NCBI GenBank assembly: GCA_026936105.1
Contig: JAIXKI010000024.1
Coordinates: 179,542-243,541, forward strand
DNA: 64,000 nucleotides
Direction of reading: 5' to 3'
Source of the DNA: Chitinophagales bacterium
GTDB lineage: Bacteria > Bacteroidota > Bacteroidia > Chitinophagales > Chitinophagaceae
Shown: piece after piece, positions 17,887 through 27,429 of the stretch
How positions within the stretch are numbered: the first letter of the stretch is position 1
Layout: each line of letters starts with the position of its first letter
The notes under the pieces: model-generated
What the model was told of the DNA's origin: nothing
The model's database searches: none
Seen by the model: the letters and a program-made list of their open reading frames with translations, nothing else
Translations under genes and position numbers: made by a program

Positions 17887-19011
17887 TTACAAGGATAATA
17901 ACCGTTTACCCAACTTACCGGGTTCCGGTGTTTTACCTCCGTTTCTTAATACGACTACACCACGGTCTTTTGCCGGTTCAAATCCAACCCAACTGCTGAA
18001 ACCGGAATCAAGCCCGTCTTTTGAAATCAACAGCGAATCTCCCTGGTGCCATTCTTCCCATGCCATACCGATAGCATGATCATTGTCAACCCTGAAAAGT
18101 TCTTTGTGTGTTTTTTCAATTGCTTTAAATAATTTATCTGAAGGTTTCAGATCGCCGAGATTAGCCTGAATGAAACGAAGCATATCATCAACCGTGGTCC
18201 AAAGCCCGACCGGAGTGGTTTTCGGCGTGCCGTTATCTTCTGTATAACCTACGGCGCATCCATTGCTATACGGCTCACAAAACATTCCGGTATGTGTCAT
18301 TCCCAATGGTTCAGTAATATTTTTTGCAAGTAATCTGGTGTAAGATTTTCCGCCAAGATTAACGGCTGCAAAGCCTACCAACGCAAAACCGAGGTTGGAA
18401 TAAACATATTTTGTTCCGGGTGCATATTGAGGATGCCATGAATTTAAAAATTGTATCACCATTGGTTTCATAGGATGGTCTCTGAAAAGATTGGTGCCGA
18501 TTCTGAAACTTGTATGTGGAAGTCTTCTCGGCAGTGCCGATGTGTGTGTTACCAATTCTTTCAAAGTGATTTTTCGGAACGGCGCTTTGTTGTTTACAGT
18601 AATCCCGTTTTCTGCAGTAATATAATCTGCAGCAGGATCATCTAATTTTGCTTTGTTCTCATTGAGCGAAAAAGCAAGCAATATTGAATTAAATACCTTT
18701 TCAACGGAGCCCATAGCAAAAATAGTTTCGCCGGTTACCGGTGATTGCTGTTTATCGCCGGTATTGCCGCTTACCAATACATAAGATTTTCCATTTTCAT
18801 AAATACCAACGGCAACACCCGGAGCGCCTGTATTCTGGCGGTAATTGTCAATGATTTTTTGCGCTTTTTGTATAAATTCAGGTTGGAGTCTGTCCGTCCT
18901 GTTTTCCTTTGGGACGGCCTGTGCTTCAACATTGGTGATGCAAAATGGCATCATCAAATACATTAAGACGAGTAAGATTGTGGTAAACGAATAAATTATT
19001 GACTTTTTCAT
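17887..19011 (-). CDS. Serine hydrolase, class C beta-lactamase/esterase fold
   Basis: 374 residues with an N-terminal hydrophobic export signal (about residues 5-30). Catalytic motifs of the AmpC/EstB/PBP4* superfamily are visible: S102-VE-K105 in AMGSVEKVF and Y204-S-N206 in KYVYSNLGFALVG, with a DSGFSSWVG segment near the expected third motif instead of an obvious KTG. Such proteins include peptidases, esterases and some beta-lactamases; the substrate cannot be read from sequence. It sits inside the accessory block between the 422-residue coiled-coil protein (55 bases upstream) and the small secreted protein, suggesting an envelope-related function in the same regulon. The gene itself is intact. 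Confidence 0.85.
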   Translation of the reverse strand: MKKSIIYSFTTILLVLMYLMMPFCITNVEAQAVPKENRTDRLQPEFIQKAQKIIDNYRQNTGAPGVAVGIYENGKSYVLVSGNTGDKQQSPVTGETIFAMGSVEKVFNSILLAFSLNENKAKLDDPAADYITAENGITVNNKAPFRKITLKELVTHTSALPRRLPHTSFRIGTNLFRDHPMKPMVIQFLNSWHPQYAPGTKYVYSNLGFALVGFAAVNLGGKSYTRLLAKNITEPLGMTHTGMFCEPYSNGCAVGYTEDNGTPKTTPVGLWTTVDDMLRFIQANLGDLKPSDKLFKAIEKTHKELFRVDNDHAIGMAWEEWHQGDSLLISKDGLDSGFSSWVGFEPAKDRGVVVLRNGGKTPEPGKLGKRLLSL

Positions 19012-19065
19012 TTTATACTTTTTTATTAGTTGGATTTGATTCGATTAATAGGTTTGACAAACTCA

Positions 19066-20331
19066 TTACTTCGCTATCAACTCCTCCAATTTATCCTGAT
19101 TCACCTGCTGAATAATTTCCCATTGCTTTTTTGCAATCGGATCTGTTCCTTTATCATCATATTTCATCACGATCAACTGAATATCTGAAGGACGGGTTTT
19201 GTCAAAATATCCTGTGTTATAACAATAGACTGCTTTTCCGCTCTTATCTCCGGGAGGAAGTAAAGCGATAAATTTTTCATCCCACTGGTCTGAAAAGTTC
19301 ATTTGGTCTCCGGTAGGCTGATCGGAATATAACGACCCTGCCTTTACATAAGCCTGTTGATTTTTTTGTTCATTTGTGAGGTGAGCATATTCATTTGAAA
19401 TTTGTTGAATCTTTTGTGCAGCTTCGTTCATAAACTTTTTATCCTTATCCACAGCAGCTTGGTAGCTGAGGGATAATTCATTATTGAACTGTTGCTGTTG
19501 ACTGGATTTGAGTTGCACTATTATTTTTTTGAATGTTTCGATTTGTTGTCTGTCATTCCGGATAATAGACTGGATCATACTTTTATCATGGCTGTCCGCT
19601 GTTTTCAGATCTTCCTGCCTATCGGTAATGTCATCTTTCAAACCTTTTATATTATCATTCAATTCTTTTATTGAACTGTTCGATCCTGATGATGCGGTTG
19701 ATAGATTGCCCTGATCCGTTTCCAAATCTTCCTTATTTTCTGCTAATATTCCTTCGTAATATTTTTTTTGTCTCGTCAGGAATTCACCAATGGTATAAGG
19801 ACGAAATAAAGGTTTTTGTTTATGAATGATCTCAATGGTTTGGTCGTCATTGGTAGATATGATAACATGGCTACTTTCCTTTGCATTTGAATAATGCAAT
19901 GTGTCAGTAAAATATTCGTGCTTTCCAAAAAGTACGGTGGGATCATTTACATAAGCCCACACCATTAATCCGGTTTCTGTGGATAGATCAATTGTGTTTG
20001 GATCTGAAAGATCGGCATAATAGGTAAACATCCAAACCCTGAGCCATCCATAATACATTCCGCCGGATTTATTGTGATAGGAATTCATTTGATACCATGC
20101 GTCAAATCCCACCGGAGGATTCAAGTCCGGTACTGCTTTCGCTAAATAAAAAAGTTTCATCAGGTTAGCGTCAATTCCGGAATAGTTCGCCGGTAAATTA
20201 TTTTGTTCCGGATCGTCCGAACTAAAATTATTATGTCCAATCAGGGGATGATTCCCGTTTACCCTACCGTTGTATCCATCACGCATAGAAATTTTGCCGA
20301 TGACTTTTTCGGGATTCTTTTCTTGCGCCAT
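19066..20331 (-). CDS. Coiled-coil protein of unknown family, signal peptide out of frame
   Basis: 421 residues from ATG 20331. No family recognised. The N-terminal 200 residues are globular with many Trp/Tyr (WYQMNSYHNKSGGMYYGWLRVWMF), the middle (about 200-335) is a long Gln/Asp/Lys-rich coiled coil, and the C-terminus is short and mixed. Upstream, ATG 20378 begins MKLFPFLVLLLQLSF and stops at once at TGA; a sixth T in the five-T run at 20333-20337 would fuse this hydrophobic leader to MAQEKNPEK, giving a signal peptide with an LMAQ cleavage site. As sequenced the protein would stay in the cytoplasm. Confidence 0.7.
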   Translation of the reverse strand: MAQEKNPEKVIGKISMRDGYNGRVNGNHPLIGHNNFSSDDPEQNNLPANYSGIDANLMKLFYLAKAVPDLNPPVGFDAWYQMNSYHNKSGGMYYGWLRVWMFTYYADLSDPNTIDLSTETGLMVWAYVNDPTVLFGKHEYFTDTLHYSNAKESSHVIISTNDDQTIEIIHKQKPLFRPYTIGEFLTRQKKYYEGILAENKEDLETDQGNLSTASSGSNSSIKELNDNIKGLKDDITDRQEDLKTADSHDKSMIQSIIRNDRQQIETFKKIIVQLKSSQQQQFNNELSLSYQAAVDKDKKFMNEAAQKIQQISNEYAHLTNEQKNQQAYVKAGSLYSDQPTGDQMNFSDQWDEKFIALLPPGDKSGKAVYCYNTGYFDKTRPSDIQLIVMKYDDKGTDPIAKKQWEIIQQVNQDKLEELIAK

Positions 20332-20378
20332 CAAAAACTTAACTGCAAAAGCAGCACGAGAAATGGAAATAGTTTCAT
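20332..20378 (-). other. Orphaned signal peptide of the coiled-coil protein
   Basis: A 15-codon hydrophobic leader (MKLFPFLVLLLQLSF) from ATG 20378 ending in TGA, overlapping the start of the main frame. One missing T in the run at 20333-20337 explains the separation. Confidence 0.65.
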
Positions 20379-20434
20379 AATGTAATTTTAAAAACCTAAT
20401 TTGTTATTTTTTCTACTTTAATTTTGATGGAAGT

Positions 20435-22335
20435 TTACACCCCGCCTATAGAAGCTTCCTTACTTTCATTGAATGATTGTACACTGTCCAGAAAAAAATT
20501 GCCTTCATTTCTTATTATTGCAGCGCCGGGAACCACTTGTGCCATTGCCGCATTACCTGTTGCTTCTTCATCGCCAAGCTCTGACATTTGTTCTTTTCCC
20601 AAGTCCTGATTAAATTGTTTTGAACCTGCATATCCCGAATCATTCATTACCTTGTTGCTTATATCTGCGCTCGTTTGTTTCGTTTGATTGCTGATGTTTG
20701 CGATATTGCCGCCGATTTGTTGTTGAAGAGACATTGCTTTTTGCAGATCAGCCTGGCCCTGTTTTGTTTTAAAATAATTAGGATCGTGCATGTGCGCCTC
20801 TGACTGTTTAGCGAAAGCCATTTGATTCTTTGCATTAGATATATTCTTTTGTGCATTTTGCATCGCTACCTGTCCATTGTCTTTGGCCATAAAATAATTC
20901 AATACATTCAGGTTGGTGACTGCACTTATTGCAATGGCATTTTTTGCATCATTACCCGGGCTCCCGATCCGGGTGGTAGTACCGGGTGAATAAGTCACTG
21001 CCCCCTGATCTATATCAACGGTCTCAATAACAGTTTTATCTCCGGAAACTATTCTCCACACCACTTTTCCTTTCTGTGGACTCGTGTAATTCAGGTAAAC
21101 AGTTCCATTTCCGGATGAATTCGATTTATCCATCTTTCCAATGGAAAACAAAAAAGGAAAAGTATAAGAGTAAGGCTCAATCAGTTTACCGCTGCGGCCA
21201 TCTTTATTTGCATAAATACCTTTTTCAACTGTTACTTGCATATTGCGGGTTTTATCCAACGGTTCCAGCATGTATGTTCTATCGGGAAGCCCCTTTAGTA
21301 TTGCCGTACATTCACCATGCAGTTTAATATCCTGTCCTGCTTCCGGAATGGTTTGCTCTGCATCCATCTTTATTTTATATTCATCCTCCGCTACAACGAT
21401 ATTTGGCTGGTCGCCGCATTTTAAAACATGATACCCTGATTTTCCATTTACTGAAGTGAACGTCATATCCGGATACACTTCTGTTTGCCCGTTTTTCTCC
21501 CCGGTATAAAAGTGATGATGGCCTGGCCGTTGCGTTTTTTGAAAGCTGCTCATTGTAATATTTTACTGAATCATATATCATCTTTCCGTAAGTGGTATTG
21601 GGATCGAGCGTCAGCTTCAGGTGGAAGAGGTCTATGGTTATCGGCAAGGCGGAAGTGGTAGAAACGGCCGAATTAAATGCGTTCTCTTCTTTGTCTATAC
21701 GCCAGCCTGCATTTTGTACCGGCTGCAATAAAGCGTTCTGCAAAATTTTTCACTGATTTGCTGATGACAGGTTTTTCCGCAAGTCTTTGCTTTCTTACAT
21801 CATAGGGCGCTATGCCGGAGCGGGTGGTTTTAAAATTTCCTTTTACGGCGATGGTAACCGTTTGTTGCAGCCATGCCAGATATGCCTGCATCGTTCCATG
21901 AAATGTTCCTTCAATGATGCCGCCTTTTTTATTGTCGTAACGGGTAATTGTAATGGTAAAATCTTTTGCGTATGCCTGCAATGTGTAGCCATATACTTTG
22001 GGGTTGGTATTGTACGATAAGTAAGCAAAGAGGGAATTGTTTTTATCGTTTTCGTCTTTCTGCGTCCAGCGCCAGTTTTTTACTTTCGTGGGAAAGGTTA
22101 TGTCATTGAGATCATCAGAACCTTTACCCATAAAGTCTCTTATATGCCCATAAGCTTCATCGAGGTCATCCGGATCGTCTTCCTCAATCGGGTCGCAGTT
22201 TAGCAGTGTAGTTTTATTCAGGTTTAATTCTTTGCATTGAAATGAAAGAGAACCTTGAGCAAAGACAAGCCGAAAGTTCATACAGCAAATAAATAAGAAC
22301 AAACAAAAAAAACTGCTGGTCATCCTGAATAGCAT
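20435..22335 (-). pseudogene. Frameshifted secreted protein, hybrid of two block families
   Basis: Three overlapping frames read as one gene of about 633 codons. Frame 1 (22335 to about 21750) has a signal peptide and the N-terminal domain of the 405-residue protein (SFQCKELNL, PIEEDDPDDLDEAYGHIR). Frame 2 (about 21746 to 21540) continues that homology as LLQPVQNAGW and LDPNTTYGKMIYDSVKYYNEQLSK. Frame 3 (about 21535 to 20435) has an Ig-like beta region, then a helical tail with PNYFKTKQGQADLQKA, the motif of the 630-residue protein. Each junction lies at an A-run (21746-21750 and 21535-21540) with one A too many. The second half does not follow the 405-residue protein, so the gene is a domain hybrid. 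Confidence 0.75.
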
Positions 22336-22443
22336 TTAAAAAAATTCTTTTTAGTTATCAATAATTCTATTTAAGAAGAGGGGCCATTCCCTTTATTATT
22401 TTATTTAAAACTCTTTTTCCCATTGATGTTTGTTTTAATCCTC

Positions 22444-24465
22444 TTATTTATTTTCTGGCGCATATTCAATATCTACGGTATAATATCCATATAAAATCAT
22501 ATCACGTATCTTAGAATCCTGATTAATCTCTTTTGCGTCAAATCTCTTTTTAAAAAGGGTCTTCGAGTTATTTTGTTTTTCTTTTAGAGGAAAAGAAATA
22601 TTCATGGTTCTGCCCATCACATTATTACCACCTGCACGCAGGATATTCATTTTGTCCATCAGTTTTTGGTAATTGCCAATTTGCGACATGTTTATCTGAC
22701 CGTTACCCATTTGATTTTGGAATTTTTTTGCCAGGGCCATTGCTTCTTCTGCCTGCTTCTTATACTCTTCTGCACTTTGTTGAATTGCACCGGACTGTGC
22801 ATCAGCCTGAAGTTGTGATACGCTTCTGAAATAAGTGATATCTAACTGATTGATGCCGGAGGGTACTTTTTGCCCTGATGGGGGGTAAACCCAAATTCCT
22901 GCCATTGCATCAGGTTCGGGAATGAGTTGTGATAACATAATGCTGTCGCTTCCTTCATTACAATAGTTTAGTTTTAGGGAATTTAATTCTGTGAAATATT
23001 TTTTTGTTCCGATATAAGAGGGGCGGTATTGACCTGCGATAATTTCATTGGCCAATAAATCCATTTCAATTTTTTGATCTCCTTTTTTCACTGGCCTTCC
23101 GTCAACCGACGGCTGATCACTTACCACAACCCAGGCATAGCAACTATCTGTGCCATAGTGATATTCCGGCGCCACTTTGGCTTTACCTTTTAAATGGGTG
23201 AGCATTCGTCCACTACCATTACCAACCTCAATATCCAGCTCGAGATTGATATAAAAACTGTTGAGTAATTTAGAAATTCCTTTTATCATAGCATCCTCTT
23301 CCGATCCTACTCCAAACAATAGGTAATTCCTGTACAAACCGAAAATAAATGGAATGTTTGCCAGTTGTGACCAATCATGGTCCCTGGTAAGTTTATTATA
23401 AAAATATTCGAATTCATTATAAAGCAAATTTGCCAGGACAGGGAACTTTGAATCCACGTCTATTCCCATTAATTTCAGTTGGCGCACTGCTTCCAGGAAA
23501 GTGCGAATTACTGCTGATGCCGCTTTAAAGTTATTTTTATTGTCGTTAAGTAACTTGTATGCCCGCCAATATTCCCGCATACCGATAAATTGGATTGCAT
23601 TTGCAAGCTGGGTGCGATCTAAATAAGCACAGGCACCGGATTTGGATGGATTGTTCTTATCCCTGTGGAAAAGTTGATCAATTATCTGGCCCCCCGGATC
23701 GTTTGGATTGTACACGTCTTTATCCAATCCGCTTAGTGCAAGATCTCTTTGAATTGAAAATGCTTTTTTAAGCAAATCACTTTCCGGTTTAAAAAAATCA
23801 GATATATAAGCAGAATCCTCAGCTTCGTATTTTTTTTGGAGATCATCCTTGTTGCAACCGAAACAATGGTAATCGTGTTCGGGCGGCGCCGGATTATGAT
23901 AGCTTGAAGAATTTTCTTTTTTGTGTGCCTGGTAAAAGGAAATCACTTCGTTATAATCCGGCTGCATTTTACTGCACAGATTCGCAAGAATACCCGCAGT
24001 TGTTTCATTTGTTATTTTTTCATTCCCCGAATTCAGCGGGTTCTCTTTTTTATCCAGTTTCAGTTCATTCCATTGCTTTTTAATGTCTTTCAGAAAAGGA
24101 AGAGATGCCTGGCTGAAATGATAGGCCCATTCCGTCTTCTGATCGCTGCCCGACTTCAACTGTTGTATGAATTTATCCAGGTCATTTCCACGATCATCTA
24201 TCCTTTTATTCCAGTCATCGATCTCAGGAGAATTAATAATAATTCCTCCGTCAGAAGAGGTTGTTACAGATATTCCGCCGGCGATTTTTATTACTCCTCC
24301 TTCTAATGAGTCAATTGTAGCCCCGGTTATAAAAGTATTTTTCTGAGTTTTACTCCAATGACCTTTAAACCAAAGGAAATGAGATGAATCTGCCTGTGAT
24401 CCTTCCTGACCGTTTGAACAAAAGCATAAAAAAAGGAAGAAGGAGAGGATATATAACTTTTTCAT
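22444..24465 (-). CDS. Large secreted protein (copy B), unknown family
   Basis: 673 residues, intact, with signal peptide MKKLYILSFFLFLCFCSNGQ. The first ~100 residues include a short beta-repeat-like stretch (ITGATIDSLEGGVIKIAGGISV), then a helical domain with a CFGCNK motif and FKPESDLLKKAF. A beta-rich segment containing SCYAWVVVSDQP follows, and a C-terminal helical region precedes a final segment YGYYTVDIEYAPE. It occupies the same position as the 630-residue protein of copy A and shares its Cys-x2-Cys, PESD and Cys-Tyr-x-Trp-like features, but is longer and clearly diverged. No known family recognised; exported, probably periplasmic or outer-membrane associated. Confidence 0.75.
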   Translation of the reverse strand: MKKLYILSFFLFLCFCSNGQEGSQADSSHFLWFKGHWSKTQKNTFITGATIDSLEGGVIKIAGGISVTTSSDGGIIINSPEIDDWNKRIDDRGNDLDKFIQQLKSGSDQKTEWAYHFSQASLPFLKDIKKQWNELKLDKKENPLNSGNEKITNETTAGILANLCSKMQPDYNEVISFYQAHKKENSSSYHNPAPPEHDYHCFGCNKDDLQKKYEAEDSAYISDFFKPESDLLKKAFSIQRDLALSGLDKDVYNPNDPGGQIIDQLFHRDKNNPSKSGACAYLDRTQLANAIQFIGMREYWRAYKLLNDNKNNFKAASAVIRTFLEAVRQLKLMGIDVDSKFPVLANLLYNEFEYFYNKLTRDHDWSQLANIPFIFGLYRNYLLFGVGSEEDAMIKGISKLLNSFYINLELDIEVGNGSGRMLTHLKGKAKVAPEYHYGTDSCYAWVVVSDQPSVDGRPVKKGDQKIEMDLLANEIIAGQYRPSYIGTKKYFTELNSLKLNYCNEGSDSIMLSQLIPEPDAMAGIWVYPPSGQKVPSGINQLDITYFRSVSQLQADAQSGAIQQSAEEYKKQAEEAMALAKKFQNQMGNGQINMSQIGNYQKLMDKMNILRAGGNNVMGRTMNISFPLKEKQNNSKTLFKKRFDAKEINQDSKIRDMILYGYYTVDIEYAPENK

Positions 24466-24770
24466 TTTTGTTGTTTTTTACCGTGACATTTAACGTGTTT
24501 GAAAAACATGTTGCCGTAATGTTTAATATTTCATACACTTCACTTTTTTTCAATTTGTCATTGTCGTCAGAAAATATCTTTGATACCATCCTGATTTATT
24601 CAGAATTTAAGTATCTATGGCTGCCTTCAAAAAAGGCTTCTTTGGAATTTTACTGATCTTTAGATTGGCCATCGGAATCCTCATAATTGTGATTAGCGTT
24701 TTCTTTTCTTTTAATACTTGTTTAATACGATCTGTTTATTTTTAATAATGTTGGCACTCACAAACCCTCA
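24466..24770. other. Gene-free spacer of 305 bases inside copy B
   Basis: Very AT-rich. I found no coding frame with recognisable features; the frames open here have no ribosome-binding or family support. It probably holds the promoter of the 673-residue gene, since the neighbouring genes in copy A are closely packed, but no clear consensus box is visible. Confidence 0.4.
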
Positions 24771-26018
24771 TCATTTGCTTATTGCATAATTCAGTTTGCT
24801 CCAGTCAATAGCTTTGATTATTTTGTTAGCTACAGAAGCCGGGGCTTTGATGGTAATTACAATATTTTCGATGTAAGGAGATTGTGTTTTGTGGATAAAA
24901 GGATATCTGGTATCAGAGCCTGATCTCATATTTTTTCCTGCCCAATTACCGAAGAATAGCATGGTATTCTCTTCGGGAAGAGCCAGTTCATTACTAGGCG
25001 CTTTGTACGATTGCCTGACATAAGCAACACCCGGAATCTGAAGTGTTGTAGATTTGTTTTTGTCACTTGACTTATTATCCTGCATCAAAAATGGGGAATT
25101 GATTTCCACGCCTATTTCTGCATTTTGTAAAGCTTGTATGCGAATAATATTTTTTGTTGCCTCGGTAACTAACTTCTGATATTTCGGATTGTTGCCCTCA
25201 CTATTTAGTGCCCCGTAATGATCTGCCTGCTTACCATAATAATTGGCTGAGTCTTCTAAAGCCTTGCTAAACGCCGAACCGGGATCGAGTATTAGTTTTA
25301 AATGAAAAATTGAACTGCACAAAAAGATTGGCCGGAAGGGATAGGGATTATTTGCTATTAATGTATTATTGGCTGCTTTATATTCTGTTTTCCAGCCTGC
25401 TTGTTGTAATGGTTGAATTAAGGTATTTTCAAAAATATGAATAGCATTGCTGATAACAGCCTTTTCTGCCCGCCTTTGTTTTCTGCATTCGGCGTAGGAT
25501 CTCCCGGTGCGGGTGGTCTGAAAATTCCCCTTTACAGGGATCAGAATATTTTGATGGCTCCATGGCAAGTATGCAGCCATAGTTCCTTCAAATTTACCTT
25601 CTACTATTCCGCCCTTTTTATTGTCATAACGGTTAACAGTTATAGTAAAATCCTTGGGGAAAGCTTGCACGAGATGACCATATACCTCAGGATTAACATC
25701 ATAAGACAACCACGCATACAGGGAGTCAGTTTCATCATCAACGCTTGCCTGAGCCCAGTGATAGGTGGCTATTCTTGAAGGAAAGCGTAATTCAAATCTT
25801 TGGTTGTCGCTTTGGGTATTGCCGTAAAAACCAATAAAAAAAGAATACGCCTCAGCCAGGTCAGCGGGATCATCTTCTTCAACCGGGCTGCATTTTAAAG
25901 AGCCCGACACCGACAGGTTTATTTCTTTGCATTGTATGGAAATGCTGCATTGGGCATTTGAGAATGTCCAATGCAAAAGGAGCAGGCAGGATAATGTAAG
26001 TGCTTGACTTATTTTCAT
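24771..26018 (-). CDS. Secreted two-domain protein (copy B), unknown family
   Basis: 415 residues, intact, signal peptide MKISQALTLSCLLLLHWTFSNAQ. It is the full-length paralogue of the 405-residue protein at 10697: CKEINL, the acidic PVEEDDPADLAEAYSF block, the beta segment GGIVEGKFEGTMAAYLPW, then the C-terminal module with FFGNWAGKN and SPYIENIVITIK followed by IKAIDWSKLN. Its DNA is more diverged from copy A than is the pseudogene at 20435-22335, so the three copies are of different ages or have recombined. The OmpA-domain gene lies 18 bases upstream, and the same gene pair is adjacent in copy A. Confidence 0.8.
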   Translation of the reverse strand: MKISQALTLSCLLLLHWTFSNAQCSISIQCKEINLSVSGSLKCSPVEEDDPADLAEAYSFFIGFYGNTQSDNQRFELRFPSRIATYHWAQASVDDETDSLYAWLSYDVNPEVYGHLVQAFPKDFTITVNRYDNKKGGIVEGKFEGTMAAYLPWSHQNILIPVKGNFQTTRTGRSYAECRKQRRAEKAVISNAIHIFENTLIQPLQQAGWKTEYKAANNTLIANNPYPFRPIFLCSSIFHLKLILDPGSAFSKALEDSANYYGKQADHYGALNSEGNNPKYQKLVTEATKNIIRIQALQNAEIGVEINSPFLMQDNKSSDKNKSTTLQIPGVAYVRQSYKAPSNELALPEENTMLFFGNWAGKNMRSGSDTRYPFIHKTQSPYIENIVITIKAPASVANKIIKAIDWSKLNYAISK

Positions 26019-26036
26019 GGTGAGTGCTGTTATTGA

Positions 26037-27290
26037 TTACATCTTCACAAATTCCACTCTTCTGTTATTGGCTCTTCCATCCGGCGTGCTGTTATCTGCA
26101 ATAGGTACGGTATCGCCAAATCCTTTGGTGGTAAGGCGAGAGGCATCTATTCCCATGCCGACTAATTGTGCCTTTACTGCATCTGCACGCTGTTGGGATA
26201 AAGTAAGATTGTGTGCAGCATCGCCTGTATTATCGGTATGACCGTCTATTTCAAATTTTAAATCCGGATTGTTTTTCATGATATTCACTATCATGTTCAG
26301 CGTACCCATGCTCTCGGGTTTGATGTCTGATTTATCTATATCGAATGTGATACCATGTGTTACAATTTTTGACTCAGTGAATTTTTTACCAATCATATTC
26401 ATCGCACCACCTTTTGCAACACGCACATTAGTAAAAATGGTTGGTCTGGCAGCATCACCAAATCCTGCAAATCCGAATGATGTGGGAACTACATTGAAGA
26501 AGCTGGGGATTACTAAAACCCGGTATTGATCAATATAACATTTTACCTGCCCGTTTTTATAAATGAGTGCAGCATGATGCCATTTGTTGCGGTAAGTATT
26601 ATCGTTTTCATTCGGATAAGTGGCGCTAAAGTATGTAGGTAGGTATAATGTAGATACCTTACCGCTTGTGTTAAACTCTAAGTATCCTTCTGATGTGTTG
26701 CCATCTTTATTCGTATAGTCAAGAGCCACCCTTGGTCCATAGCTTTCGTTGGCATAATAATCAAATTCAATTGTGAAGGGGTCGGTTAAATACGAAGTTG
26801 TTTTCATACGCGGATACACACGGCAATTACTTTTTCCTGTAAGAAGAAAGGCAGGTTTACCATTTACTTTATTCACTACAGCCTGTCCTTCTGTAAGTGT
26901 CCAGTGTGAAGGAAATTCACCATCCTGGTCTTCTGTAAAATTATCGGCAAAGAGTACAGTATCGCCCGGAACAAAGTCATAGTTTTGGTAGGCTTGAATA
27001 GAGGCATTGGCCTGTGGAGTGGTGTCATGGGAATTTTCTGATGAAGCTGAGTTGTTGGTTGTACCCGTTGCCTGCGTCTTTGTATCTGATTTATCATTCT
27101 TCTTTTTCTTTTTAAAAAGACCTTTGATTCCATTTTCTAATTTATCTACAGCTTTATCCGAGGCCTCTTCTATACGACCGTTGGCTTTGTCGGATGCAGA
27201 ATTTTTTATTACATCTTTCGGGTTTTTAACCTGTGCCATCGCCATATTTAAACTAAACAAGGCAGAAATAATAAGAATATATTTTTTCAT
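26037..27290 (-). CDS. OmpA-domain envelope protein (copy B), intact
   Basis: 417 residues with an in-frame signal peptide (MKKYILIISALFSLNMAMAQ). A Lys-rich low-complexity linker is followed by the beta-sandwich domain with FADNFTEDQDGEFPSHW and KWHHAALIY, and a C-terminal OmpA-like domain with FDIDKSDIKPES, FEIDGHTDNTG and NLTLSQQRADAVKAQL, whose Asp and Arg residues bind diaminopimelate peptides in characterised members. It would anchor to peptidoglycan from the periplasmic side, probably displaying or bridging the beta-sandwich. It is very similar to the copy A protein over its whole length and serves as the reference for that protein's broken start. Confidence 0.88.
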   Translation of the reverse strand: MKKYILIISALFSLNMAMAQVKNPKDVIKNSASDKANGRIEEASDKAVDKLENGIKGLFKKKKKNDKSDTKTQATGTTNNSASSENSHDTTPQANASIQAYQNYDFVPGDTVLFADNFTEDQDGEFPSHWTLTEGQAVVNKVNGKPAFLLTGKSNCRVYPRMKTTSYLTDPFTIEFDYYANESYGPRVALDYTNKDGNTSEGYLEFNTSGKVSTLYLPTYFSATYPNENDNTYRNKWHHAALIYKNGQVKCYIDQYRVLVIPSFFNVVPTSFGFAGFGDAARPTIFTNVRVAKGGAMNMIGKKFTESKIVTHGITFDIDKSDIKPESMGTLNMIVNIMKNNPDLKFEIDGHTDNTGDAAHNLTLSQQRADAVKAQLVGMGIDASRLTTKGFGDTVPIADNSTPDGRANNRRVEFVKM

Positions 27291-27429
27291 CGTTGACTAT
27301 TTTCATAATTATAGCAATAGATGAAATGACCGGGAATGCTATTCCATTATTGATTAATAACGGACTTACCGCATGCCAATGCAATTTGAAGATTTGATCC
27401 ATTCAGGACAATCGGATGAATATATGATT

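Noticed and set aside
21530..21545. A AAA AAC slippery heptamer at the second frame change of the hybrid gene, considered as programmed -1 frameshifting.
   Set aside because: The downstream frame needs a +1 shift, not -1, and the first junction in the same gene has the same surplus-A pattern without a slippery heptamer.
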